Assembly: GCA_020832545.1 (NCBI GenBank) | Contig: JAFIEK010000027.1 | Coordinates: 1-53,212, forward strand | Origin: Pararhodobacter sp. | GTDB lineage: Bacteria; Pseudomonadota; Alphaproteobacteria; Rhodobacterales; Rhodobacteraceae | DNA length: 53,212 nucleotides | Direction: 5' to 3' | Shown here: positions 42,800-51,978 of the stretch, piece after piece | Numbering within the stretch: position 1 is the stretch's first letter | Layout: each line of letters opens with the position of its first letter | Position numbers and translations under genes: made by a program | Notes under the pieces: model-generated | Seen by the model: the letters and a program-made list of their open reading frames with translations, nothing else | Told to the model about the DNA's origin: nothing | Database searches by the model: none

Positions 42800-43774
42800 T
42801 CAGCGCAGGTTGGCGGGAACTTCGATGCCCTGCTCTTCGTAGTACTGGATCGAACCGGCGTGGAACGGCAGGAAACCATTGTTGGGCATGGCATTTTCGA
42901 TCAGCGTGGTGGCGGCGGCGGCGTGGATCTGACGCATCCGGTCGTTGTTTTCCAGCACCAGTCGCGTGATCTCATAGGCCAGGCTGTCCGGCATGTCGGC
43001 GCGGGCAATGGCGTAGTTCCACATTGCGACTGACTGCTGGTCTTCTTCTTGCACGGTATAGGTGCCTGCCGGGATGGTGAATTGCGCCACCTCGGGATGG
43101 GCCTCAAGGATCGTGGCCAGTTCTTCCTCAGTGAAGCCGAAAGTCACCACATCGGCCTCGGCTGCAAGCTGCGAGAAGGCACCGATCGGCAGACCTGCGG
43201 CAAACAGGAACGCATCAACCAGACCATCCTTGAGCTGGCTGGCGGTATCGGCAGCACCTGCGTTCGAGACATTGGCGCTCACGCCCAGCGTTTCCATGAA
43301 GCGCGGCCAGTAAGTGCCGGGCGTGCCACCTGCGGGGCCCACACCGACCCGGCGACCCGCCAGATCAGAGACCGAACTGATCCCCGAGCCACGCAGCGCA
43401 ATCCCCTGGAAAGGGGTTTCATACATGGCAAAAAGCGCGCGGATGTCGGTATGTTCCAGCCCCGGAGCCAACTCGGACACGCCGGTCCAGGCTTCATAGG
43501 CCGGTCCCATGGTCACAAGGCCGATGTCCTGATCACCCATCTGGGTGAGGGTCACGTTCTGCACCGGGCCGCCGGTTACTTCGCCAGACGCGTTGATGCC
43601 CAGTTCTTCAGCCAGAAAGCCGGCAAGGCCGTTGCCATAGACGAAGTAGACACCGCCCTGGCTGGCGGTGCCAACGGTGAGCGAGCTGGGCCAGCCCGAG
43701 CGGTCCTGCGCGGTTGCGGCAGTGGCGGAGATAAGCGCGGCGGCAGCCAGCGCGGCAAAATTGGTCAGTCGCAT
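42800..43774 (-). CDS. TAXI family TRAP solute-binding protein
   Basis: 324 residues. A signal peptide (about 1-23, after ATAQ) is followed by the TAXI start LTVGTASQGGVYFVYGNGLA (about 30-49). Further family motifs are GGPVQNVTLTQMGDQDIGLV and GPAGGTPGTYWPRFMETLG. It is the periplasmic receptor that hands its ligand to the fused permease encoded downstream. GGGAGGAC precedes the start at 43774. A -24/-12 type promoter lies 32-46 nt upstream and a 13-bp palindrome about 150-180 nt upstream, placing the gene under the adjacent two-component system (inference). Confidence 0.93.
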   Translation of the reverse strand: MRLTNFAALAAAALISATAATAQDRSGWPSSLTVGTASQGGVYFVYGNGLAGFLAEELGINASGEVTGGPVQNVTLTQMGDQDIGLVTMGPAYEAWTGVSELAPGLEHTDIRALFAMYETPFQGIALRGSGISSVSDLAGRRVGVGPAGGTPGTYWPRFMETLGVSANVSNAGAADTASQLKDGLVDAFLFAAGLPIGAFSQLAAEADVVTFGFTEEELATILEAHPEVAQFTIPAGTYTVQEEDQQSVAMWNYAIARADMPDSLAYEITRLVLENNDRMRQIHAAAATTLIENAMPNNGFLPFHAGSIQYYEEQGIEVPANLR

Positions 43775-43805
43775 GAAGTCCTCCCATGGACGTTTGTGCG
43801 GTTGC

Positions 43806-43820
43806 GCAATAGGCAGGCCA
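43806..43820 (-). promoter_or_regulatory. Candidate sigma-54 promoter of the TAXI TRAP operon
   Basis: On the minus strand TGGCCT-GCCTA-TTGCG keeps the -24 GG and -12 GC separated by exactly 10 nt and matches most of TGGCAC-N5-TTGCW. Transcription would start near 43794, leaving a 20-nt leader that carries the GGGAGGAC ribosome-binding site. Confidence 0.6.
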
Positions 43821-43922
43821 CCTCCTCTGACGGCCCGCAAGCGTGCGCTATGGGGGCGTGGTGCGACGCAAAAGGCAACCGGCAGGGCGCGGGTTGCGGC
43901 AGATAGTTCGGGGATCAGGTCC

Positions 43923-43952
43923 GCACGATGGGTGGAAACCCACCCATCGTGC
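43923..43952. promoter_or_regulatory. 13-bp palindrome, candidate upstream activating sequence
   Basis: GCACGATGGGTGG and CCACCCATCGTGC form a perfect inverted repeat with a 4-nt spacer, about 130-160 bp upstream of the predicted TAXI transcription start. This is the usual place for an enhancer site of a DctD/NtrC-type regulator, whose gene ends 55 nt away. Confidence 0.55.
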
Positions 43953-43984
43953 CAGATTGCGGGTGGATATCCGCCCAAGCGGCG

Positions 43985-44028
43985 CTCAACCGTCGGCGTA
44001 GTGGGCCTCAGCCATCGGCGTAGTGGGC
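43985..44028. repeat. 22-bp tandem duplication covering the regulator's last codons
   Basis: Two adjoining 22-mers (43985-44006 and 44007-44028) share 20 of 22 bases. The second contains the final codons (HYADG) and stop of the response regulator; the first repeats them beyond the stop, including another TGA. Confidence 0.85.
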
Positions 44029-45378
44029 TTTGTCGATGCCGTGCTTTTGCATCTTCTCGTAGAGTGTCTTGCGCGACAGACCGAGCGTTTCATAGACCGG
44101 CTTCAGACTGCCACCATGCGCGATCAGTGCGCGCACGATCTCGGTGCGCTCGAAAGCGGCCACCCGTTCGGCAAGTTTTTCGCCCAGCTTTCCGGCCTGT
44201 GTATCAGGATCGGCGGGGTCGTTGCGGGGGTCAGGTGGCGGGTCCAGCCCGATCCCCAGCGCGAAGCGGTCGGCAGCGTTGCGCAGCTCGCGCACATTGC
44301 CGGGCCAGTCGCGCGCCATGATCTCGCCCAGAAGCGCGGGCGGGGGCGGCGCCGGGTCAACCCGGTGGCGGGGGGGGGCCTCGGCCAGCAGGCGCGCGAA
44401 CAGGATCGGAATATCCTCGCGCCGGACGCTCAGTGTCGGGATGGCCAGATGCACCACATTCAGCCGGTAGAACAGATCCGCCCGGAACCGCCCCGCCGCC
44501 ACCTCATCCTCAAGCGGTGTGCGCGATGTGGCGATGAAGCGCAGGTCCAGCGGGCGTACTTCGTTTGAGCCAAGGGGGGTTATGGTGCGCTCCTGAATGA
44601 CCCGCAGCAGCTTGCCCTGCAACCCCATCGGCATCGAGCCGATGTCATCAAGCAGAATGGTGCCGCCGCGCGCATGTTCAAACTTGCCGTAGCGCGCCCG
44701 CAGCGCACCGGGAAATGCCCCGGCTTCATGTCCGAACAGCTCGCTCTCGATCTGTGTTTCAGGCAGGGCGGCGCAATCGAGGGTGATAAAGGGCCGCTTG
44801 CCGCGCGCCGACAGATCATGCAGCGCGCGTGCGACAACCTCCTTGCCGGTGCCGGTCTCGCCGGTGATCAGCACATCGGTTTCCGACGGGCCGATGGTGC
44901 GCAACCGCCGCCGCAGGTCGATCATGGCGCTGGAGCGCCCCACCAGTCGGTGCTCCAGATCGTCAGCCTGCCCGGCCGCCGCACGCAGCACCCGGTTTTC
45001 CAGCACCAGTCGGCGATAATCCAGCGCGCGAGCTACGGTTTCGGCCAGTTGCGAGCCCGAAAACGGCTTCTCGACGAAATCATGCGCCCCTTCGCGCATC
45101 GAGCGCACTGCCAGTTGCACATCGCCGTGGCCAGTGATCAGGATCACCGGAATTTCGCGGTCAATCCGGTGAACCAGCCCCATCAGGCTGATCCCGTCCA
45201 TCCGGGGCATGCGGATATCGCTGATGACAATGCCCTGAAAGCCAAAGCTGACCAGCGCCGCCACATCCTCAGGCTGATCAAGCGCGATCACCTCGAACCC
45301 GGCCAGTTCCAGCGCCTGCGCGGTGGACGCGCGCAGGTCGGCGTCGTCATCCACCAGAATTAACCGGCCCTGATTCAT
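44008..45378 (-). CDS. Sigma-54-type response regulator, DctD/NtrC-like, with variant GAFPGA motif
   Basis: 456 residues. An N-terminal receiver domain (about 5-120; acidic D10-D12, phospho-acceptor Asp54, Lys104) is followed by an AAA+ domain (about 145-370; Walker A GETGTGKE at 173-180) and a Fis-type helix-turn-helix (about 410-450, with YETLGLSRKTLYEKM). Two key residues differ from the norm: the sigma-54 contact loop is GAFPGA (220-225) instead of GAFTGA, and Walker B ends Asp244-Asp245 instead of Asp-Glu. The start overlaps the kinase stop in ATGA. It probably activates the TAXI TRAP operon. Confidence 0.9.
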   Translation of the reverse strand: MNQGRLILVDDDADLRASTAQALELAGFEVIALDQPEDVAALVSFGFQGIVISDIRMPRMDGISLMGLVHRIDREIPVILITGHGDVQLAVRSMREGAHDFVEKPFSGSQLAETVARALDYRRLVLENRVLRAAAGQADDLEHRLVGRSSAMIDLRRRLRTIGPSETDVLITGETGTGKEVVARALHDLSARGKRPFITLDCAALPETQIESELFGHEAGAFPGALRARYGKFEHARGGTILLDDIGSMPMGLQGKLLRVIQERTITPLGSNEVRPLDLRFIATSRTPLEDEVAAGRFRADLFYRLNVVHLAIPTLSVRREDIPILFARLLAEAPPRHRVDPAPPPPALLGEIMARDWPGNVRELRNAADRFALGIGLDPPPDPRNDPADPDTQAGKLGEKLAERVAAFERTEIVRALIAHGGSLKPVYETLGLSRKTLYEKMQKHGIDKAHYADG

Positions 45379-47255
45379 GCGGCTTCCTGCTGATCGGGCT
45401 GGGCCAGCGGCAACGTCAGGGTAAAGACCGCCCCGCCATCGGGGGCGTTGGTGGCGGCCAGCGTGCCGCCGAAATCATGCACGATGTTGTAGGAAATCGA
45501 CAGGCCCAGCCCTAGCCCCTTTCCCACGCCCTTGGTGGAAAAGAATGGGTCGAAAATACGCTCGACCAGCGAGGCGGCGATGCCCGGGCCGGTGTCGGTG
45601 ATGCTCAGCACCGCGTGCCCGTTGTCGGTGCGTACACTCAGCCGGATCTGGCGCTGCGGCTGACCATCCAGCGCATCGATGGCGTTGGACAAGATGTTCA
45701 CCAGCACCTGTTGCAGCCGCACATGGCCCGCGCGCACATGGATCGGGGTTTCGCCCAAGTCGTTGATCAGCGTTACCCCGCTTTCCGTCAACCGCCACCC
45801 CACGATCTCGATGGCGGCGGTCAAGGCGTCATGCAAAGGCACGGCGCTCAGTTTGACATTCGGTTTGCGGGCAAAGTTGCGCAGGTGCTTTGAGATGCGG
45901 CTCATCTTTTCGACAAGGCCGACAATGCGGCCGATATTGGTGTTGGCCTCGTCAATGCGGCCCCGCTCGATCAGCAGCTGCGCGTTCTCGGCGAAATTGC
46001 GCGCCGCCCCCAGCGGCTGGTTGAATTCATGGCTCAGCGCGGCTGACATCTGCCCCAGCGCAGCCAGTTTGCCCGCCTGTACCAGTTCGTCCTGTGTGGC
46101 GCGCAACCGGGCCTCGGTGGCGCGGCGCTCGGTGACTTCGGCTTCAAGCTGGCGGTTGACGGTTGCCAGTTCCTTGGTGCGCTCGCGCACCCGCTGTTCC
46201 AGTTGCGCCTGCGCGGCGGCCTGCAAGGCAAGGCGTTCGCGCAACTGGGTCCGGCGCTGGACCACGATCACCGCGCCCAGCCCGGCCAGCCCGGCCAGCA
46301 GCCCCGCCACCGCCACCAGCGTCAGCGCCTGAAGCCGCGCACCGTCAGTCGAGACCAGCACATGCACTGTCCAGTCGGCATCCGGCATGCTGACCGAGCG
46401 GATGATATATTCGCCCGCCTCACCCTCATCGCTGCCGATCCGCCACAGCCGGGTATCGCCGGGACCGCTATGGATGGTGAGGGGCAGGGGGTGGACCGGG
46501 GCGTTGGCGTAGCGGCGCGTGGCCTCGGTGCGGGCGATGCGTTCAGGTGTCAGGGGCAGGGTGGCGCCAAAGGTCCAGTCGGGGTGCGAGGACATGAAGA
46601 TGATGCCTTCGGGGTCGGTGACAATCACCTCATAGTTCGAGCCGCGCCAGCCCTCTTCGATCGAGTCCAGATCGACCTTGAACACCAGAACACCGGCTGT
46701 TTCCCCGTCAACCTCGATCGGTGCACCAAAGTAATAGCCGCGCACCAGCGAGGTGGTGCCCAGTGCATAGAACCGCCCTGCGCCATGACTGAGAGCGTCG
46801 CGAAAATACGGGCGGAAGGCGAAGTTTCCGCCGACGAACGAGATGTCGGTGTCAAAATTGCTGGCCGCCAGCGTATTGCCGTCAAGGGCCATGAGATAGA
46901 CATCCGACGAGTCCAGCAGCCAGTCGGTATCGCGCAGATACTGGTTGGCGGCGTCGATGACATCGGGGTTGCCGGGGCTGCGCAACAGGGCATGGATCAC
47001 GGCTTGCTGGGCGATCAGCGCAGGCAGTCTGTCAAAGCGGCGCAACTGGCCGCGCAGGGCCGCGACGGCCAGATGCAGCGTATTCTCGCCACGCTGGGCG
47101 AGCTCGCCCAGGGCTGCGTTGCGGGCGCGCTCATAGCCCAGCTGACCCAGGGTCAGCGCCAGTACCAGCCCCAGCAGGGCCAGCGCCGCCCACACGCCGC
47201 GCCTGCGCGCGGGCGTCCCGGGTATCGCTGTGGTGTGCGGCGTGATCTCGCGCAT
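45375..47255 (-). CDS. Sensor histidine kinase, DctB-like
   Basis: 626 residues. Two membrane helices (about 20-40 and 308-335) bracket a periplasmic sensing region with the double-Cache/PAS pattern (DTDWLLDSSDVYLMALDGNTLAASN near 109-133, FRPYFRDAL). A cytoplasmic coiled coil (about 340-395) leads to the HisKA domain with His409 in SHEFNQP and a HATPase domain (NILSNAIDAL, DTGPGI, GKGLGLGL). This is the DctB type, which senses a periplasmic carboxylate and phosphorylates the DctD partner encoded by the overlapping next gene. ATG 47255 is preferred over an upstream TTG. Confidence 0.92.
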   Translation of the reverse strand: MREITPHTTAIPGTPARRRGVWAALALLGLVLALTLGQLGYERARNAALGELAQRGENTLHLAVAALRGQLRRFDRLPALIAQQAVIHALLRSPGNPDVIDAANQYLRDTDWLLDSSDVYLMALDGNTLAASNFDTDISFVGGNFAFRPYFRDALSHGAGRFYALGTTSLVRGYYFGAPIEVDGETAGVLVFKVDLDSIEEGWRGSNYEVIVTDPEGIIFMSSHPDWTFGATLPLTPERIARTEATRRYANAPVHPLPLTIHSGPGDTRLWRIGSDEGEAGEYIIRSVSMPDADWTVHVLVSTDGARLQALTLVAVAGLLAGLAGLGAVIVVQRRTQLRERLALQAAAQAQLEQRVRERTKELATVNRQLEAEVTERRATEARLRATQDELVQAGKLAALGQMSAALSHEFNQPLGAARNFAENAQLLIERGRIDEANTNIGRIVGLVEKMSRISKHLRNFARKPNVKLSAVPLHDALTAAIEIVGWRLTESGVTLINDLGETPIHVRAGHVRLQQVLVNILSNAIDALDGQPQRQIRLSVRTDNGHAVLSITDTGPGIAASLVERIFDPFFSTKGVGKGLGLGLSISYNIVHDFGGTLAATNAPDGGAVFTLTLPLAQPDQQEAA

Positions 47256-47419
47256 CAGGTTGCTATAGCATGGGCGAAGCAAAAACCAAGCGTGACAGGT
47301 GCGGCTTCAGGGTGACAAGGGCTGCCTGGAACGCACCGGCGCCATGGGGGCGCAGCCCTTTGCGGCCGGCTTGCTTAACCCGATTCCCAAAGGGCGTCTG
47401 CCGGTTCACCCGGCGACAT

Positions 47420-48220
47420 TCACTCGTTCGGGCGCACCCGCGCGGCGGATTTGTCGGCAAAGGCGGCGAGTCGGCCGCGCGCAGCCGGTTGGGTGTTGAC
47501 GATTCCGGCCACCACCGATTCCGCATAGGCAGCATCGAGCGCTGACATGTTCTGCATATGGCTGATCGCCGAGCAGATGGCGAAATTTGACAGCGGCGGG
47601 TTTGAGGCAGCGGCTCGGGCGATCTCATACGCTCTGGCCTCGCTGTCTGGGACCAGATACTGCGCCAGCCCCACCGCGATGGCCTCATCGCCCTGATAAA
47701 CGCGCCCGGTCAGCATCATATCGATCATCCGCGCCTTGCCCACCAGATCGGCCACGCGGATCGTCGCGCCGCCGCCAGTGAAGAGGCCCCGTTGCCCCTC
47801 GGGCAAGGCGAAATAGGTGCTCGCATCAGCCACCCGGATATGCGCCGCCGAGGCCAGTTCCAGCCCGCCGCCGACCACCGCGCCTTTCAGCGCCGCGATC
47901 ACCGGCACGCCGCCGTACTCCATCTTGTTGAACGCCTCATGCCAGCGCAGGCAGATATGCATGAAATCTTCCGGGCGGCGGTCCTCGGCGTGGTGTTCCA
48001 CCAGATCGAGCCCGGCGCAGAAATGCGTCCCCTCAGCGCGCAGCACCGCCGCGCGGACGCCCGCGCGCGGCAAAAGCGAAAACACATCGATCAGATCCTC
48101 GACACAGGCGGCGTTGAGCGCGTTGCGCTTTTCGGCCCGGTTGAGCGAGACGGTGGCGATGCCGTCCTCGTCCACGCTCACGGTGAGATGGCTCAGTGAC
48201 AGGTCTTCGATGCGTTTCAT
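47420..48220 (-). CDS. Crotonase/enoyl-CoA hydratase family protein
   Basis: 266 residues of the crotonase fold. The first oxyanion segment is [14 protein letters not shown] (about 64-77) and the second is [15 protein letters not shown] (about 108-122). The usual Glu acids are partly replaced ([15 protein letters not shown] near 132-146), so the reaction cannot be named. AGGAGGGG upstream supports the start at 48220. It lies upstream of the TRAP two-component genes on the same strand, 164 nt away, with no sign of a shared transcript. Confidence 0.87.
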   Translation of the reverse strand: MKRIEDLSLSHLTVSVDEDGIATVSLNRAEKRNALNAACVEDLIDVFSLLPRAGVRAAVLRAEGTHFCAGLDLVEHHAEDRRPEDFMHICLRWHEAFNKMEYGGVPVIAALKGAVVGGGLELASAAHIRVADASTYFALPEGQRGLFTGGGATIRVADLVGKARMIDMMLTGRVYQGDEAIAVGLAQYLVPDSEARAYEIARAAASNPPLSNFAICSAISHMQNMSALDAAYAESVVAGIVNTQPAARGRLAAFADKSAARVRPNE

Positions 48221-48373
48221 ACGGTGTGCCCCTCCTGAAGTAGCATTCTGTCTAGTGCCATTGCGGCAGGCTTGTCCATATCGCAGCAGCCTGGTTCAGG
48301 GCCGGGGCTGTTTACGCTCTGGCCCCGCGTGTCGTTCCAAGGCAGACTGGGTCCGATCACCACCGGAGGCCCC

Positions 48374-48712
48374 ATGCATTTCACCCGCCTTGATCCAACC
48401 CTTGCCCAACCGCAAACCGCCGCCCCCCCACCTGACCGCCTGATCGAAGGCAACCCGGTCTTTACCAGCTGGGATATCGAGGAGCGCGATGGCCTTTATG
48501 CCGGTATCTGGCAATCCACCCCCGGCGCATGGCGTGTGGCGTATGAGGAATGGGAGTATTGCCGCATCCTTTCCGGCCATTCCGTTCTGGTCGAAGACGG
48601 CGGAGAAACACACCAGTTGCGCGCGGGTGACAGTTTCCTGATCCGGCCCGGCTTTCGCGGGGTCTGGCGGGTGGTGGAGACCACGCGCAAGGATTACGTG
48701 ATCCGCACCTGA
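48374..48712 (+). CDS. Cupin domain protein (DUF861/Cupin_3 type)
   Basis: 112 residues forming one small beta barrel. The pattern GIWQSTPGAWRVAYEEWEYCRILSG-like near 45-65 and a second half with LRAGDSFLIRPGFRGVWRVVE match the Cupin_3 family, as in (S)-ureidoglycine aminohydrolase-like and other small cupins. The classical metal-binding His residues are mostly missing, so it may be a non-metal cupin. CGGAGGCCCC precedes the ATG. It is divergent from the crotonase gene and followed by a dispersed repeat. Confidence 0.8.
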   Translation: MHFTRLDPTLAQPQTAAPPPDRLIEGNPVFTSWDIEERDGLYAGIWQSTPGAWRVAYEEWEYCRILSGHSVLVEDGGETHQLRAGDSFLIRPGFRGVWRVVETTRKDYVIRT

Positions 48713-48722
48713 GGGCCGGAGA

Positions 48723-48792
48723 AGGGGGGCTGCCTGCCCCCCTCGGCCTGCGGCCTCACCCCCCGGGGCGTATTTCAGGCAAGATGAAAGGG
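48723..48792 (+). repeat. Dispersed hairpin repeat, copy 3
   Basis: AGGGGGGC-TGCCT-GCCCCCCT (48723-48743) is followed by a GGCC-TGC-GGCC hairpin, CACCCCCCGGGGCGTATTT and GGCAAGATGAAAGGG. It follows the cupin stop by 10 nt and has the same order of blocks as copy 2. Confidence 0.75.
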
Positions 48793-48889
48793 CGACCGGG
48801 GGCACAGGCCCAATGCGCGTCTGTACACTTTTCCCTGCCGCGCAACCTGCTATGTAGCCTTGAACCGTATTTCTTGCCGAAGGCAGACC

Positions 48890-50548
48890 ATGCCCGAGAC
48901 CTTCCGTCTGACCCTTGCGCAGCTCAACCCCACTCTGGGCGCGCTGGATGCCAATGCCGACAAGGCCCATGCCGCCTGGCAGGCTGCAAAGGCTGCAGGG
49001 GCTGACATGCTGGCGCTGCCCGAGATGTTCCTGACCGGCTACCAGACGCAGGATCTGGTGATGAAACCGGCCTTTTTGCGCGACGTGGCCGCCACGCTGG
49101 AGGCTCTGGCCACGCGCTGCAGTGACGGCCCCGTCCTGGGGATCGGCGCGCCGTTCGCCGATGCCTCAGGCCTTTACAACGCCTGGCATGTGCTCAAGGG
49201 CGGCAAGGTGGTGGCGGTGGTGCGCAAGCATCATCTGCCCAATGACACTGTCTTTGACGAGATGCGCCTTTACCGCGCCGGTGATGTGTCCGGCCCTTAC
49301 CGGGTGGGGCCGCTGCGCATTGGCACCCCGGTGTGTGAGGATGCCTGGCATGACGACGTGGCCGAAGCGCAGGCCGAGTCCGGGGCGCAGATCCTGCTGG
49401 TGCCCAACGGCTCGCCGCATGCGCGCGGGCGTTTCGACGTGCGCATGGCCCATATGGTGGCGCGGGTGGTCGAGACTGGGTTGCCGCTGGTCTATCTGAA
49501 CATGGTGGGCGGTCAGGATGATCAGGTGTTTGACGGCGCCAGTTTCGTGCTGAACCCCGGCGGCAAGATGGTGGCGCTGCTGCCCGGTTTCGAGGAGGCA
49601 CTGGCGCATCTAGATTTCGAGGACACGCCCGAGGGCTGGCGCGCCCACCCTGCAACACTGGCCCCCATGCCCGAGCCGCTGGAGCGCGATTACCACGCCA
49701 TGGTGCTGGGCACGCGCGAGTATCTGCACAAATCGGGGTTTCAGCGGGTGGTGCTTGGCCTGTCCGGCGGGGTGGATTCCGCACTTGTGGCCGCCATTGC
49801 CGCCGATGCGTTGGGGCCAGAAAATGTGCACTGCATCATGTTGCCGTCGCGGTTTACATCCGAGGCCTCGCTTGCCGATGCCGCAGCCGTGGCGCAGGCG
49901 CTGGGCTGCAAGCTGGACAGTGTGCCGATCAGCGCGCCGCAACAGGCCGTGAACGCGACGCTGGCCCCACTGTTTGCGGGCCTGCCGGAAGACGTGACCG
50001 AGGAAAATATACAGTCGCGCCTGCGCGGCCTGATGCTGATGGCGATATCGAACAAGACCGGGGCCATGTTGCTGACCACCGGCAACAAATCCGAGGTGGC
50101 GGTGGGCTATGCCACGATCTATGGCGACATGAACGGTGGCTTCAACCCGATCAAGGACCTCTACAAGACCCGCGTTTTTGACACCTGCCGCTGGCGCAAC
50201 GCTCATCACCGGCCCTGGATGCAGGGGCCCGCGGGGGTTGTCATCCCGGCACAGGTGATCGACAAGCCGCCCACTGCCGAGTTGCGCGAGAACCAGCGTG
50301 ACGATGACAGCCTGCCGCCCTATCCGGTGCTTGACGCCATTCTTGAGGGTCTGGTGGAGCGCGATGCCTCGGTCGCCGATCTGGTGGCTGAGGGGTATGA
50401 GCGTGATACCGTCAAGCGGGTGGAACATCTGCTTTACATCTCTGAATGGAAGCGTTTCCAGTCTGCCCCCGGCGTACGGCTGACGCAGAAAGCCTTCTGG
50501 CTGGATCGCCGATATCCGATGGTCAACCGCTGGCGCGACAATAGCTGA
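48890..50548 (+). CDS. nadE: Glutamine-dependent NAD+ synthase
   Basis: 552 residues in two domains. The N-terminal nitrilase-type glutaminase (about 1-255) has its triad at Glu45 (LPEMFLTG), Lys113 (RKHHLPND) and Cys149 (GTPVCEDAWHD). The C-terminal synthetase domain (about 270-552) carries the PP-loop SGGVDS at 292-297 and TTGNKSE. It amidates deamido-NAD using glutamine and ATP, the last step of NAD synthesis. AAGGCAG precedes the ATG; an upstream in-frame ATG ten codons earlier is less likely. A terminator-like hairpin follows. Confidence 0.95.
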   Translation: MPETFRLTLAQLNPTLGALDANADKAHAAWQAAKAAGADMLALPEMFLTGYQTQDLVMKPAFLRDVAATLEALATRCSDGPVLGIGAPFADASGLYNAWHVLKGGKVVAVVRKHHLPNDTVFDEMRLYRAGDVSGPYRVGPLRIGTPVCEDAWHDDVAEAQAESGAQILLVPNGSPHARGRFDVRMAHMVARVVETGLPLVYLNMVGGQDDQVFDGASFVLNPGGKMVALLPGFEEALAHLDFEDTPEGWRAHPATLAPMPEPLERDYHAMVLGTREYLHKSGFQRVVLGLSGGVDSALVAAIAADALGPENVHCIMLPSRFTSEASLADAAAVAQALGCKLDSVPISAPQQAVNATLAPLFAGLPEDVTEENIQSRLRGLMLMAISNKTGAMLLTTGNKSEVAVGYATIYGDMNGGFNPIKDLYKTRVFDTCRWRNAHHRPWMQGPAGVVIPAQVIDKPPTAELRENQRDDDSLPPYPVLDAILEGLVERDASVADLVAEGYERDTVKRVEHLLYISEWKRFQSAPGVRLTQKAFWLDRRYPMVNRWRDNS

Positions 50549-50552
50549 TCCT

Positions 50553-50610
50553 GCCCGTGCGCGGCTTCGCCGCAACAGGCGGCGTGCTCTGCGCGCACGG
50601 GGCTTTTCTT
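50553..50610 (+). terminator. Probable intrinsic terminator of nadE
   Basis: CCCGTGCGC pairs with GCGCACGGG across a loop that itself contains a GCCGC/GCGGC stem, followed by GGCTTTTCTT. It starts 5 nt after the nadE stop. Confidence 0.7.
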
Positions 50611-50716
50611 GACACCTGTGAAACGCTACACTGACGCAAAATTCCGCTTCGGCTCGATACCGGGTGGAGAGAAAAGCCGGTGCGTTGGCAGGCGCAAAAC
50701 CGGCAGCGAGGGCAGA

Positions 50717-51886
50717 ATGGCAAGAGCAGATCACAGGGGCGTTTCCTTGCACGCGGGGCTGGCGTCAGCACTGGCGCTGGGCATGGTTTTGGGCGGATGC
50801 GCAATGTCGCTTCCGGGCGGCGGCGCACAACGCGCGGGCAGCGGGGTGGACATGCTGACCCCGACCGGGCGCTCCGTCGAACGCGATACCGAGGCCCCCG
50901 AAGTTTTCAGCATGGAAGAAAGCGGCTTGTGGGACGGGCGCCCCTCGCTGGGCGGTGTCTGGGTGGCGCATCCAGGGGCCGAGAGCCCCGAGCGGGTGCT
51001 GATCCGCAACACCCAGAATGGTGAAACCGTGATCGGTGCCTTGTTCAGGCGCGAACGCGACAATCCCGGGCCGCGCTTTCAGGTGTCGTCCGAAGCGGCG
51101 AATGCGCTGGGGATACTGCCCGGCGCACCGACCACGATCAGCGTGGTGGCGCTGCGGCTGGAGCAGATCGAGATGGAGCCGTCCCGCCCGGCGGATGATG
51201 TCGCTGGCACGACCGGGGCTACCGCTGATGAACCCGCGCAGTCCGGAACGCCAGCAGGACAGGTAGAGATCGCAACACTTGAGGGTGAGGATACGCCACG
51301 GCGCGGGTTCTTGTCCGGACTGTTCGGCAGGGGATCATCCGAGCGTGCAGAGGAGCCGGGAATAGCCGAAACCGCGCTGGCCCCGAGCGAAGCCTCAGAG
51401 GCCGCACTGTCAGAGCCCGCTGTCGCCGCACGACCTGAAACGCAGCCACAACCGCAACCGCAGGAGCAAGCGCAGACCCAGCCGCGGCGTGGTCTTCTGG
51501 GCATCTTCAGCCGCAGACAGCCCGAGCCGGAACCACTGAGCGCGATGATTCCCCTTCCGGATGACGAATCGCCCGAGGCAACGGCAGCCCTGACAGCAAC
51601 CCCGACAGCAGCCACGACAGTCGCCCCGACGGCAGCCCTGGCGGCCAGCACGCTTGACCGGCCCTTCGTGCAGATCGGTATCTTCAGCGTGGAAAGCAAC
51701 GCCACCAATGCGCGCAATCAGATGCAAAGCGCCGGGTTGGACGCCGAAATCCGGCGCGGGCGCGCAAATGACCGCGAATTCTGGCGCGTCGTGGTCGGCC
51801 CGGCCCGGGATACGGCTGCACGTGGGCAGGCACTGGAACGGGTCCGCGCCATGGGATTTGCGGACGCATACGCAGTTGTGCGCTGA
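50717..51886 (+). CDS. SPOR domain lipoprotein
   Basis: 389 residues. A lipoprotein signal ends in VLGGC with the lipidated Cys at 28. A conserved globular part follows (about 75-150, GVWVAHPGAESPERVLIRN), resembling the double-psi-barrel side of RlpA-like proteins, then a long Pro/Glu/Ala/Thr-rich linker (about 160-310, with PQPQPQ). A C-terminal SPOR domain (about 313-389, FVQIGIFSVESNATNARNQM) should bind denuded peptidoglycan at the septum. GAGGG supports the start at 50717. The PBP5-type gene follows in the same direction, a pairing that fits cell-wall work. Confidence 0.85.
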   Translation: MARADHRGVSLHAGLASALALGMVLGGCAMSLPGGGAQRAGSGVDMLTPTGRSVERDTEAPEVFSMEESGLWDGRPSLGGVWVAHPGAESPERVLIRNTQNGETVIGALFRRERDNPGPRFQVSSEAANALGILPGAPTTISVVALRLEQIEMEPSRPADDVAGTTGATADEPAQSGTPAGQVEIATLEGEDTPRRGFLSGLFGRGSSERAEEPGIAETALAPSEASEAALSEPAVAARPETQPQPQPQEQAQTQPRRGLLGIFSRRQPEPEPLSAMIPLPDDESPEATAALTATPTAATTVAPTAALAASTLDRPFVQIGIFSVESNATNARNQMQSAGLDAEIRRGRANDREFWRVVVGPARDTAARGQALERVRAMGFADAYAVVR

Positions 51887-51978
51887 GCGGGTTTGAATTC
51901 CGGCTCCGGCTGGGGCAGATTGACGCCTGAAACGGGCGGCACGGTGTGCCGCCCAACTGATTGCAACGGAGTTGCCCC

